A stretch of 64,000 nt of DNA from UBA4465 sp002292365. GTDB lineage: Bacteria > Bacteroidota > Bacteroidia > Cytophagales > Cyclobacteriaceae. Below the pieces are notes generated by a model. It was not told the origin of the DNA. It ran no database searches and saw nothing but the letters and a program-made list of their open reading frames with translations. Position numbers and translations under genes: made by a program. Below, piece by piece: positions 18,160 to 26,485 of the stretch (positions within the stretch are counted from its first letter, which is position 1; every line of letters starts with the position of its first letter). The stretch is taken from NCBI GenBank assembly GCA_943788615.1, contig CALSQY010000001.1, positions 1 through 64,000 of the forward strand, read 5' to 3'.

Positions 18160-18167
18160 TATTTTTG
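18160..18167 (+). promoter_or_regulatory. Candidate -7 box upstream of pdxJ
   Basis: TATTTTTG fits the Bacteroidota -7 consensus TAnnTTTG exactly and lies 24 nt upstream of the pdxJ ATG, in the short gap between divergent yqeY and pdxJ. No TTTG is found at the usual upstream distance, so support is partial. Confidence 0.3.
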
Positions 18168-18191
18168 TAATTCAATAAATTATATGTTTCA

Positions 18192-18905
18192 ATGACCAAA
18201 CTTAGTGTAAACATTAACAAAATTGCAACATTACGCAATGCAAGAGGGTCTAGCAACCCAAATGTTATCCAAATGGCTCAGGACTGTGAAAGGTTTGGTG
18301 CTGATGGTATTACCATTCATCCTCGGCCTGATGAAAGACACATTACCACCCAAGACGCTTATGAACTGTCCCGCATAGTAACCACTGAATTCAATATTGA
18401 GGGGTATCCAGATGCCCGCTTTATGAAACTCATTGCAGAACTGAAACCTGATCAGGTAACCCTAGTACCCGATCCTCCAGAGGTTCTTACTTCTAATACG
18501 GGTTGGGATACGGTTAAGAATAAAGGTTTTCTAAGTGAAATCATCCAAGAGCTCCGCTTATCTGGTGCACGCATTTCCATTTTTTGTAACCCTGAAATTT
18601 CTATGGTGGAGGGTGCTGCCAAAATCGAAGCGAATCGTATTGAACTTTATACAGGGCCCTATGCCAATGATTTTCTTCAAAATCGAGTACAAGCCCTTCG
18701 TTCATTAGTTGAGGCTGCTGATGTCGCAAAAAAGATGAGCCTAAGCGTCAACGCCGGTCATGACTTAGATTTACAAAACCTAAAATATCTCAAAAAGGGT
18801 ATTCCGCATTTAGCAGAGGTTTCCATCGGACATGCCCTGTTTTGCGACGCCTTGTATTATGGCATCCAAAACACCATTCAAATGTATAAGAGACAACTTC
18901 AATGA
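18192..18905 (+). CDS. pdxJ: Pyridoxine 5'-phosphate synthase
   Basis: 237-aa TIM-barrel enzyme that condenses 1-deoxyxylulose 5-phosphate with aminoacetone phosphate in the DXP-dependent vitamin B6 route. The start KLSVNINKIATLRNARG and GADGITIHPRPDERHI (about 36-51, catalytic Glu/His region) are characteristic, followed by QVTLVPDPPEV and the C-terminal phosphate-binding VNAGHDLD and EVSIGHALF. The length is normal. It overlaps the next gene by 4 nt (ATGA). Its place beside the CBS-nadK cluster is typical of Bacteroidota. Confidence 0.95.
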   Translation: MTKLSVNINKIATLRNARGSSNPNVIQMAQDCERFGADGITIHPRPDERHITTQDAYELSRIVTTEFNIEGYPDARFMKLIAELKPDQVTLVPDPPEVLTSNTGWDTVKNKGFLSEIIQELRLSGARISIFCNPEISMVEGAAKIEANRIELYTGPYANDFLQNRVQALRSLVEAADVAKKMSLSVNAGHDLDLQNLKYLKKGIPHLAEVSIGHALFCDALYYGIQNTIQMYKRQLQ

Positions 18906-19675
18906 AACTTCATTTTAAAAAATTTGGATCAGGTCCACCTCTGATTATTTTGCATGGCGTCTTTGGCTCTTCGGATAACTGGAAAACCTTAGCCAACCAC
19001 TTGATGAGTACATTCGAGATTTATTTAGTAGACCAAAGAAATCACGGCTTATCTCCGCACAGTGATGACTTCAATTACCAAGTCATGACCGATGATCTAG
19101 AGGAATTATTACATGATGCACAAATAGATAAATGCTACCTATTGGGCCATTCTATGGGTGGCAAAACCGCTATGAACTTTGCCGTTCAATACCCTGAGAA
19201 AATCATAAAGCTCATCATTGTAGACATTGCGCCTAAAAGGTATCCCCCCCACCATCAAAATATCTTACAAGGAGTTCATTCCTTAAAAATTAATAAGATA
19301 AATAACCGGAAAGAGGCTGATGATTTACTTTCGACAACTATAAATAATTCTGGAATCAGGCAGTTTATCTTAAAAAATTTAAGTCGAAATCCAGAAGGAT
19401 TGTTTTACTGGAAAATAAACTGGAAAGCCATCGAAGATAATATGCAGGCCATTGGATCGCCCCTTTTATCCCATGCTGTCTTCTACGGTGAAGTGTTGTT
19501 TATTCGAGGGGCTCAGTCGGACTATATATTAAATAAAGATAAATCTTTGTTAACAAAACATTTCCCAAATGCCGTTTTAATGACCATTCAAAAGGCCGGT
19601 CATTGGATTCACGCGGAGCAACCCGCACAACTTTTGGCCCTTATCAAGCAATTTATAAAATATGGAAAAAGGTAA
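18902..19675 (+). CDS. Alpha/beta hydrolase (YbfF-like esterase)
   Basis: 257-aa enzyme. The motif ILHGVFGSSDNW (16-27) followed by DQRNHGLSPHSD is typical of the YbfF/ABHD11 esterase subgroup; the nucleophile elbow is GHSMGG at 82-87 (Ser84). An Asp lies in RGAQSDYI, and the catalytic His is in GHWIHAEQP near the end. The substrate is probably an acyl ester or thioester but is not determined. Overlaps pdxJ by 4 nt and the methylase gene by 14 nt. Confidence 0.85.
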   Translation: MKLHFKKFGSGPPLIILHGVFGSSDNWKTLANHLMSTFEIYLVDQRNHGLSPHSDDFNYQVMTDDLEELLHDAQIDKCYLLGHSMGGKTAMNFAVQYPEKIIKLIIVDIAPKRYPPHHQNILQGVHSLKINKINNRKEADDLLSTTINNSGIRQFILKNLSRNPEGLFYWKINWKAIEDNMQAIGSPLLSHAVFYGEVLFIRGAQSDYILNKDKSLLTKHFPNAVLMTIQKAGHWIHAEQPAQLLALIKQFIKYGKR

Positions 19676-20372
19676 ATTATATTTAATCCCCACTTATTTA
19701 TCAAGTACAAATAATAGAAACAACATTACCAATGCCGTCAAAAATGTGATTCGAACAACTACTTACTATTTGGTTGAAAACATCCGTACGGCCCGAAGGT
19801 ATCTCTCTTCACTTCAATTGGGGCTGGATATAGAAACAATCCATTTTGAACCTATGGATAAACGTTTTGATGAACAGGCACTCCCTGTGTTATTTAAGCC
19901 CTTATTGGCTGGAGTAAATATGGGCATCCTCTCAGAAGCGGGGCTACCCGCCATTGCTGATCCTGGAAATCTTGCGGTAAGATATGCTCATCAGGAAGAC
20001 CTTGAAGTGGTGTGCTTGGAAGGTGCTTCATCGATTATTTTGGGTCTTATCTCCAGTGGCCTCAATGGACAACAGTTCACGTTTCATGGGTATCTTCCCA
20101 TTGATTCCTTACTTCGCGAAAAAAAAATCAAAGCTATGGAACAGACTGCCCTAAGCAGTGGCTACAGTCAAGTTTTCATGGAAACCCCTTATCGGAATCA
20201 ACAACTATTGAGTGCCCTAACCAAAATCCTCCAACCAGATACTGTATTGGCCATCGGAGCAGACCTGACCGGTCAAAAACAATATACACGTTCCAAAAAA
20301 GTAAGTGTCTGGAAAAAAAACTTTTTTAAATTGGATAAAATTTCTTGTATTTTCTCAATAGGTATCTATTGA
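19662..20372 (+). CDS. RsmI-like SAM-dependent methyltransferase (tetrapyrrole methylase family)
   Basis: 236-aa protein of the tetrapyrrole-methylase fold. GKLYLIPTYLS is the N-terminal block, VENIRTARRYL the next, SEAGLPAIADPGNLAV (about 92-107) the SAM-binding region and METPYRN (about 170-176) the region near the active site. This resembles the RsmI group that methylates C1402 of 16S rRNA. It is shorter than RsmI (about 280 aa), lacks the C-terminal extension, and has Ser-Glu-Ala-Gly where RsmI has Ser-Asp-Ala-Gly. It matches the Bacteroidota RsmI paralogue rather than RsmI itself. Overlaps the esterase by 14 nt. Confidence 0.82.
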   Translation: MEKGKLYLIPTYLSSTNNRNNITNAVKNVIRTTTYYLVENIRTARRYLSSLQLGLDIETIHFEPMDKRFDEQALPVLFKPLLAGVNMGILSEAGLPAIADPGNLAVRYAHQEDLEVVCLEGASSIILGLISSGLNGQQFTFHGYLPIDSLLREKKIKAMEQTALSSGYSQVFMETPYRNQQLLSALTKILQPDTVLAIGADLTGQKQYTRSKKVSVWKKNFFKLDKISCIFSIGIY

Positions 20373-20401
20373 TAAATTACCTTATTTCCAATAAAAAAAA
20401 C

Positions 20402-20409
20402 TAATTTTG
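20402..20409 (+). promoter_or_regulatory. Candidate -7 box for metK
   Basis: TAATTTTG is an exact TAnnTTTG box placed about 37 nt before the metK ATG in the 73-nt gap after the methylase gene. No TTTG lies at the expected distance upstream. No known SAM riboswitch fold was recognised in this short leader. Confidence 0.35.
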
Positions 20410-20445
20410 CGTTCATAGTTTTAAATACTTAAACCTTCAAATTTT

Positions 20446-21699
20446 ATGAGTTATTTATTTACCTCTGAATCTGTTTCGGAAGGACATCCCGATAAAGTAG
20501 CTGATCAAATATCAGATGCCTTGATTGATCATTTTTTAGCTTTTGACAAGGATTCCAAAGTAGCTTGTGAAACCCTGGTCACGACAGGTTTGGTCATGTT
20601 GGCAGGAGAAGTTAAATCTAGTGCCTACCTCGACGTTCAAGAAATCGCCAGAAACGTTATTGAAAAAATCGGATATACCAAAAGTGAATATCAATTTGAC
20701 TCCAAGTCTTGTGCGATTATTTCTGCCATTCATGAGCAATCGGCAGATATTAATAGAGGGATAGATCGCGCCATTCCTGAAGAACAAGGTGCAGGAGATC
20801 AGGGTATAATGTTTGGATATGCAACCAAAGAAACAGAGAATTTAATGCCTTTGGCATTAGAACTTTCTCATAGAATCCTCATAGAGCTTGCAGCTTTACG
20901 AAGGGAAAATAATGAGATAAAATATTTACGCCCCGATGCCAAATCACAGGTGACCATTGAGTACGGTGATGATAATAAACCCAAGAAGATAACTGCCATT
21001 GTAGTTTCTACTCAGCATGATGAATTTGATGTAGATGATACCAAAATGTTGGCTAAAATAAAGACCGATATTGTTGATCTCCTGATCCCAAGAGTAAAAA
21101 AAGGACTAAGTACTGAACTACAAAGTTTATTCAATGATGACATTGCCTACCACATCAACCCTACTGGTAAGTTCGTAATTGGGGGGCCTCATGGAGATAC
21201 TGGATTGACCGGAAGAAAAATTATTGTAGATACCTATGGGGGCAAAGGCGCACATGGTGGTGGCGCTTTCTCTGGAAAAGACCCCTCTAAAGTAGACCGA
21301 TCTGCGGCATATGCTACCAGACACATTGCTAAAAATCTGGTTGTCGCAGGTATTTGTGATGAAGTATTGGTCCAAGTTTCTTATGCCATAGGAGTAGTAG
21401 AGCCCATGGGGATTTACGTGAATACCTATGAAACTGCCAATGTGGATGTTACAGATGGGGAAATTGCCACCAAGATAGAAAAATTATTCGACATGCGCCC
21501 TATGGCCATTGAGCGAAGATTGAAACTCAGAACCCCAATTTACTCAGAAACTGCAGCATACGGCCATATGGGTAGAAAATCTGAAATAAAAACCTTGACA
21601 TTCAAATCTGCCAATCAGGAAATTACGCATGAGGTAGAAACGTTTACCTGGGAAAAGCTAGACTACGTCGAAAAGATTAAAGCAGCTTTCGGTCTTTAA
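20446..21699 (+). CDS. metK: S-adenosylmethionine synthetase
   Basis: 417-aa enzyme joining methionine and ATP into SAM. It starts with FTSESVSEGHPDKVADQISDA (catalytic His near 15). The ATP and metal loops GAGDQGIMFGYA (about 117-128) and GGPHGDTGLTGRK, GGGAFSGKDPSKVDRSA (about 245-285) are intact. The length is slightly above the usual 380-400 aa. It supplies SAM for prmC, prmA and the RsmI-like methylase in the same window. A strong bidirectional hairpin terminator follows. Confidence 0.96.
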   Translation: MSYLFTSESVSEGHPDKVADQISDALIDHFLAFDKDSKVACETLVTTGLVMLAGEVKSSAYLDVQEIARNVIEKIGYTKSEYQFDSKSCAIISAIHEQSADINRGIDRAIPEEQGAGDQGIMFGYATKETENLMPLALELSHRILIELAALRRENNEIKYLRPDAKSQVTIEYGDDNKPKKITAIVVSTQHDEFDVDDTKMLAKIKTDIVDLLIPRVKKGLSTELQSLFNDDIAYHINPTGKFVIGGPHGDTGLTGRKIIVDTYGGKGAHGGGAFSGKDPSKVDRSAAYATRHIAKNLVVAGICDEVLVQVSYAIGVVEPMGIYVNTYETANVDVTDGEIATKIEKLFDMRPMAIERRLKLRTPIYSETAAYGHMGRKSEIKTLTFKSANQEITHEVETFTWEKLDYVEKIKAAFGL

Positions 21700-21718
21700 G
21701 TAAAGATGAACAAGGGAC

Positions 21719-21748
21719 AAAAAAGGTAAGTTAATGCTTGCCTTTTTT
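21719..21748. terminator. Bidirectional intrinsic terminator between metK and infB
   Basis: The arms 21719-21730 (AAAAAAGGTAAG) and 21737-21748 (CTTGCCTTTTTT) form a 12-bp stem with one G:T pair and a 6-nt loop TTAATG. The flanking runs give a T tract in both directions, so it can end both metK (plus) and infB (minus), which converge here. Confidence 0.75.
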
Positions 21749-21760
21749 TATGCATTTAAA

Positions 21761-24616
21761 TTAAAGCGTTCGTTTAATTTCGCGTTCTTCAAAGCCTTCA
21801 ATGATATCTCCCACTTTAATGTCATTAAAGTTTTTGATACTGATACCACATTCGTAATTTTTCTTCACTTCTTGCACATCTTCTTTGAAACGTTTCAGTT
21901 GATTAATATGACCTGAATAGGTAACTATCCCTTCTCGAATCAACCTCACCTGATTGCTCCGCTTCACAAACCCCTCTGTCACATAGCAACCTGCTACCGT
22001 TCCCACTTTAGAAATCTTAAATACTTCACGAATCTCAATATTTCCTGTTATAAACTCCTCAACAGTCGGTGCCAACATGCCTTCCATGGCATCTCTAACG
22101 TCGTTGATGGCATCATAAATAATTGAATATAATCTGATCTCAATTTCTTCATTCTCCGCAATTTTTCTAGCAGAACTAGATGGACGTACTTGGAAACCCA
22201 CAATGACCGCGTCAGAGGCAGAGGCCAAAAGCACATCCGATTCTGAGATTTGACCCACCCCTTTATGGATGATGTTCACCTGTACCTCGGCCGTAGATAA
22301 TTTTAATAACGAATCTGCCAAGGCTTCTATGGAACCGTCCACATCTCCTTTTACTATTATATTAAGTTCTTTAAATGAGCCTATAGCCAATCTTCTTCCG
22401 ATTTCATCCAGAGTAATGTGCTTTTTTGCTCTAACCGATTGCTCACGCTGAATGACTTCTCGCTTATTGGCAATTTCTCTTGCCTCACGATCCGATTCCA
22501 TTACGTTGAACTTATCTCCTGCTTGGGGGGCTCCATCAAGTCCAAGCACAACCGTTGGAGTTGCTGGACCCACTTCCTTTAATTTCTTTCCTCGGTGATC
22601 AAACATGGCTTTCACCTTTCCAAAATAAGAACCAGCCAACATAACATCTCCGATGCGTAAGGTACCGGCCTGAACCATCAACGTAGTCACATAGCCCCGT
22701 CCTTTGTCCAAACTTGCCTCAATGACACTGCCAACCGCTGGTTTGTCTGGATTTGCTTTTAACTCCAACAACTCTGCCTCTAGCAACACCTTTTCCAATA
22801 ATTCATCAATCCCTTCTCCAGTTTTTGCGGATAGTGCTTGACATTGATATTTTCCTCCCCAGTCTTCCACCAAAATATTAATGGATGAAAGTTCTTCCTT
22901 AATCTTGTCTACATTGGCAGTGGGTCTGTCAATCTTATTGATCGCAATGACTATCGGTACGCCTGCTACCTGGGCGTGGTTTAATGCTTCTTTGGTTTGA
23001 GGCATGACGGCATCGTCAGCTGCAATAACAACGATAACAATATCTGTGATTTTTGCTCCTCGAGCACGCATCGCAGTAAAAGCCTCGTGACCCGGTGTGT
23101 CTAGAAATGCGATTTTTTTACCTTGATTGGTCATAACATTGTAAGCACCAATATGTTGTGTGATTCCTCCAGCTTCGCCTTCGGTGACCCTAGATTCTCT
23201 AATGTAATCTAGCAAAGAAGTCTTACCATGATCGACATGTCCCATGATGGTAACAATGGGTGCGCGATCTATCAAATTTTCAGCGATGTCTTCCTCTTCA
23301 ACAATATCAATCCCCTCTTCTGTAGTCGTAAAGGTCACATCGAATCCAAATTCGTCTGCAATGATCGTAATGGTCTCTGCATCTAACCGCTGATTGATGG
23401 AAACAAACAGTCCTAAGTTCATACAAGATGAAATCACGTCATTGACCGACACATCCATCAATGATGCCAAATCGTTGGCCGAAATAAACTCAGTTAGCTT
23501 CAGTGTTTTGGCATCCTCAGCCTCTTGAATGATCTGTTCTTCCACTGCCTCGGCTTTTGCAGATCGCTTATCTTTTCTGTACTTCGAACGATTAGCAGTT
23601 GCCGCTTTGTTCCCTCCCCCACTCAGTTTGGCAAGCGTTGCTTTAATTTTATCTTGAATTTCCTTATCCGTAAGCTCCTCGGTCTTTTTAATATCCTTAC
23701 CTTTGGTTCTACCGGCATCTAAAGCTCCCCTCAGTTTTTGTCCTAGGGGAGGTCGCTGGCTGGGCGGTGTACTTGACTCAATCCTTTTTCGTGGCCTCTT
23801 CTTTCGATCCTTATGCTCATCCGAAGAAGCAATAGGTTTTTTCTGTTCAGCAGGTAATTCAATTTTACCCAAAACCTTAAGGCCCTTCAAGGAATCTGCT
23901 TTAGCCTTTATCGTTTCTCCTTTTTGGGAAGCCCCATTTTCAGGAACTTCAATTTTTGGAGGTAATGAGTCTACTAGCTTCTGAACTTCCTGAGCGGGTA
24001 TCACTGGATCCTTGGTAACTGCCGGTGCCTCCAAAGGCTTATCAAAAACTTCATCGACTTCCTGATCCTTAGCAGCTCCTTCTGGTACTGGCTCCATAGG
24101 CAAGTCAACCACAGGGGCTTCGGACTCTGGTTTCACAACTTCTTCAGGCTCTTGAGCCTCTTCAACGGGCGGCGTCTCCTTAATTTCCTCTTCTTTTTCA
24201 ATCTTCTTAGCCCCACGTTTATTCGCCTCAAGGTCAATTTTACCTATTACTTTGGTGCCTTCTAGTTTAGGTTTCGAGATAAGTTCATCTGCCTTTTTAG
24301 GAGCTTCTTCCTGAGGCGCTTTTATTTTATTGTCTGTGATTAAAATATGGTCTTCTTCTTTTGCCGGGTTTTCCATTGGAGGACTGGACTCTTTGATGAC
24401 CAGGTCTTCTGAATGTTTACCGCCAATGGTCAAACTAGAAGCTTCTTCCTTGTCTATTACCGAAGATGCATATTCCTTAGATAACAGCTCAAATTGTTCA
24501 TCTGTTATTTTAGAATTAGGGCTACTATCTAACTCGTGTCCTTTTACCTTAAGGAAATCGAGTATGGTAGTACTCCCTACGTTTAGTTTTCTGGCAACTT
24601 GACTCAGTCTATGCAT
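21761..24616 (-). CDS. infB: Translation initiation factor IF-2
   Basis: 951-aa GTPase that positions initiator tRNA on the 30S subunit. A short N-terminal IF2 domain (HRLSQVARKLNVGSTTILDF) is followed by a long charged linker (about 60-400) rich in Glu, Lys and Pro. The linker carries repeats of the form KVxGKI(D/E)L twice. Then come a second IF2N module and the G domain beginning GHVDHGKT near 457, with DTPGHEAF and NKID. Domains II to IV follow, and the protein ends at an ordinary C-terminus. It is the last gene of rimP-nusA-infB and lies 21 nt after nusA. Confidence 0.96.
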   Translation of the reverse strand: MHRLSQVARKLNVGSTTILDFLKVKGHELDSSPNSKITDEQFELLSKEYASSVIDKEEASSLTIGGKHSEDLVIKESSPPMENPAKEEDHILITDNKIKAPQEEAPKKADELISKPKLEGTKVIGKIDLEANKRGAKKIEKEEEIKETPPVEEAQEPEEVVKPESEAPVVDLPMEPVPEGAAKDQEVDEVFDKPLEAPAVTKDPVIPAQEVQKLVDSLPPKIEVPENGASQKGETIKAKADSLKGLKVLGKIELPAEQKKPIASSDEHKDRKKRPRKRIESSTPPSQRPPLGQKLRGALDAGRTKGKDIKKTEELTDKEIQDKIKATLAKLSGGGNKAATANRSKYRKDKRSAKAEAVEEQIIQEAEDAKTLKLTEFISANDLASLMDVSVNDVISSCMNLGLFVSINQRLDAETITIIADEFGFDVTFTTTEEGIDIVEEEDIAENLIDRAPIVTIMGHVDHGKTSLLDYIRESRVTEGEAGGITQHIGAYNVMTNQGKKIAFLDTPGHEAFTAMRARGAKITDIVIVVIAADDAVMPQTKEALNHAQVAGVPIVIAINKIDRPTANVDKIKEELSSINILVEDWGGKYQCQALSAKTGEGIDELLEKVLLEAELLELKANPDKPAVGSVIEASLDKGRGYVTTLMVQAGTLRIGDVMLAGSYFGKVKAMFDHRGKKLKEVGPATPTVVLGLDGAPQAGDKFNVMESDREAREIANKREVIQREQSVRAKKHITLDEIGRRLAIGSFKELNIIVKGDVDGSIEALADSLLKLSTAEVQVNIIHKGVGQISESDVLLASASDAVIVGFQVRPSSSARKIAENEEIEIRLYSIIYDAINDVRDAMEGMLAPTVEEFITGNIEIREVFKISKVGTVAGCYVTEGFVKRSNQVRLIREGIVTYSGHINQLKRFKEDVQEVKKNYECGISIKNFNDIKVGDIIEGFEEREIKRTL

Positions 24617-24637
24617 CTATCGTCTGCTTCTTAATTT

Positions 24638-25879
24638 TTATTCAAATTCTTGGGAAAGTACCTTCAACACATTATCAACCGTTTCTTCTTCTAGATCGGT
24701 TCTTCTGACCATATCTTCACGACCCAACCTTAAAACACTTTTAGCAGTATCTAACCCTATTTTTTTCAACTCATCAATGACCCAACTCTCAATCTCATCT
24801 GAAAATTCATCCAGATCAACATCCTCATCCTCTACAGCGCCAAGTTCTCTAAAAACATCTATTTCATATTCCACTAAACGGCTGGCTAATTTAATATTTT
24901 GACCCCCTTTTCCTATGGCCAAAGATACTTGATCTGGCTTGAGATAAACAGAAACTCGCTTTTGAAGCTCATCTATTTTCATACTCAAAATTTTTGCCGG
25001 ACTCAAGGCTCTTGAAATGTATAATTCAAGATTGTCTGTAAAGTTAATTACATCAATATTTTCATTTTGTAATTCTCTCACAATAGAGTGGATACGTGAG
25101 CCTTTCATCCCAACACAAGCCCCTACTGGATCTATTCGGTCATCATAAGACTCTACAGATACCTTGGCTCTTTCGCCTGGCTCTCTGACCACTTTTTTAA
25201 TTGTAATCAGCCCATCATAAACTTCGGGCACTTCACTTTCAAACAATCTTTCCAAAAACATAGGAGAGGTTCTTGATAAGATAATCCTTGGATTTCCATT
25301 ATGCATTTCAACACGATGTACAATGGCACGGGCTGAGTCTCCTTTTCGGTAGCGATCTTTAGGGATTTGATCCGACTTGGGTATATTTAGTTCATTGCCC
25401 TCACCATCAATAAGCAATACTTCTCTACTCATGGTCTGGTATACTTCACCTGTAATTATTTCTCCAACCAATTCTTTGTATTTTTGGAAAAGTATGTCCT
25501 TTTCTAAATCTTTAATTTTCTGAATCAATGTTTGGCGTGCAGTCATGACCGCTCTTCGACCGAAATCTATGAGCTTGATCTCTTCAGCTACCTCTTCTCC
25601 AATTTCAAAATCTGGTTCAATCTTTCTTGCGTCCGTCAAACAGATTTTATCATGATCCCATATATCCTCAGAATTATCATCGACGATTTCTCGAAATCTC
25701 CAAATTTCAAGATCTCCTTTGTCTGTGTTGATGATGATATCAAAGTTATCATCATCTTTATATTTTTTCCTAATCATCGTCCTGAATACATCTTCTAAGA
25801 TCCTAATCATGGTTGGCCGATCTATATTTTTATTTCTGGCAAAATCGGCAAATGAATCAATTAATATTCCTGCTTCCAT
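24638..25879 (-). CDS. nusA: Transcription termination/antitermination protein NusA
   Basis: 413-aa RNA polymerase-binding factor. The N-terminal domain (about 1-130) is followed by an S1 domain (about 135-200, GEIITGEVYQTMSREVLL), KH1 and KH2 (about 200-345; VGMKGSRIHSIVRELQNE and AIGKGGQNIKLASRL) and a short C-terminal helix-hairpin region (about 365-413). It is shorter than the E. coli protein (495 aa), which carries two acidic repeats; this shorter form is usual outside proteobacteria. It sits between rimP and infB. Confidence 0.95.
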   Translation of the reverse strand: MEAGILIDSFADFARNKNIDRPTMIRILEDVFRTMIRKKYKDDDNFDIIINTDKGDLEIWRFREIVDDNSEDIWDHDKICLTDARKIEPDFEIGEEVAEEIKLIDFGRRAVMTARQTLIQKIKDLEKDILFQKYKELVGEIITGEVYQTMSREVLLIDGEGNELNIPKSDQIPKDRYRKGDSARAIVHRVEMHNGNPRIILSRTSPMFLERLFESEVPEVYDGLITIKKVVREPGERAKVSVESYDDRIDPVGACVGMKGSRIHSIVRELQNENIDVINFTDNLELYISRALSPAKILSMKIDELQKRVSVYLKPDQVSLAIGKGGQNIKLASRLVEYEIDVFRELGAVEDEDVDLDEFSDEIESWVIDELKKIGLDTAKSVLRLGREDMVRRTDLEEETVDNVLKVLSQEFE

Positions 25880-25882
25880 TTT

Positions 25883-26332
25883 CTAATTAAATGATATTAA
25901 TACTTTCGCTTTTTTTATTTTATCTAAGAACATGGTTTCATCTTGCTCCTTCAAAGAAAGTACAATGGTTTGTTCTTCAATTTGTTTTAATTTCCCTTCA
26001 AATATTTCCCCTTCTAAAGTTTCTATTTTCAATTTTCGGCCAATATTCTTCTTATACTGGCGCGGCAGAGAAAGTGGCCTATCGATCCCTGGAGAAGATA
26101 CTTCAAGATTATATGCTCCCTCAATGAGGTCTTCTTCTTCTATCCTGTTTGAAAGTTTTCTACTGATCAATGAACACGTTTCGATAGGAAGACCTGCCTC
26201 AGCGTCAATCAATACTAAGACACGCTGATTTCCTGAAAATCCGGTAACGATTAAATCTACCAAAAACAATTCTGGAAACTCATTCATTATTAGCTCCAGT
26301 TCAGTCGAAAGTTTTTGAACAAGTGTTATCAT
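25883..26332 (-). CDS. rimP: Ribosome maturation factor RimP
   Basis: 149-aa protein of the RimP/YhbC family needed for 30S maturation. N-terminal alpha-beta domain (about 1-80; GNQRVLVLIDAEAGLPIETC then LISRKLSNRIEE) and the family hallmark NLEVSSPGIDRPL near 87-99, followed by a C-terminal SH3-like barrel. An upstream ATG at 26362 falls inside the leader hairpin and adds a CPLFLLKLL stretch with no family match, so ATG 26332 is chosen. It is 3 nt ahead of nusA. Confidence 0.92.
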   Translation of the reverse strand: MITLVQKLSTELELIMNEFPELFLVDLIVTGFSGNQRVLVLIDAEAGLPIETCSLISRKLSNRIEEEDLIEGAYNLEVSSPGIDRPLSLPRQYKKNIGRKLKIETLEGEIFEGKLKQIEEQTIVLSLKEQDETMFLDKIKKAKVLISFN

Positions 26333-26348
26333 CAGTAGTTTTAATAAA

Positions 26349-26374
26349 AAGAGGGGACACAAGTCCCCCCTCTT
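26349..26374 (-). terminator. Terminator-like leader hairpin upstream of rimP-nusA-infB
   Basis: On the minus strand the arm 26374-26363 (AAGAGGGGGGAC) pairs with 26358-26349 (GTCCCCTCTT) around a 4-nt loop, with two unpaired G, and is followed by TTTTTATT. This is the form of an intrinsic terminator, yet it lies between a promoter (26395-26425) and the rimP ATG (17 nt further on), with no minus-strand gene upstream for it to terminate because cysS is divergent. It may attenuate the operon or hold the translation-start region. Confidence 0.6.
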
Positions 26375-26394
26375 CTTTTTCCTATTTACAACAA

Positions 26395-26425
26395 CAAAAG
26401 TAATTCAAAAAAAACTCAATTCAAA
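26395..26425 (-). promoter_or_regulatory. Promoter of rimP-nusA-infB
   Basis: On the minus strand: TTTG (26425-26422), a 19-bp spacer, then TACTTTTG (26402-26395). This is a perfect match to the Bacteroidota sigma-A consensus TTTG-N19-TAnnTTTG. A start about 7 nt after the -7 box, near 26388, would give a leader of roughly 55 nt, nearly half of it taken up by the hairpin at 26349-26374. Confidence 0.65.
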
Positions 26426-26430
26426 TTCGA

Positions 26431-26457
26431 TTGTTATAAAAGCATCATGCATTTTTG
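26431..26457 (+). promoter_or_regulatory. Weak candidate promoter for cysS
   Basis: TTG at 26431-26433 is followed after 16 bp by CATTTTTG (26450-26457), one base from TAnnTTTG, 28 nt before the cysS ATG. The spacer is short and the box imperfect. It faces away from the strong rimP promoter on the other strand. Confidence 0.25.
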
Positions 26458-26485
26458 TATCTGATAAGAAATTTTGTCAATAGCA

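Noticed and set aside
26333..26362. Ten extra N-terminal residues of RimP
   Set aside because: They lie inside the leader hairpin and do not match the family N-terminus.
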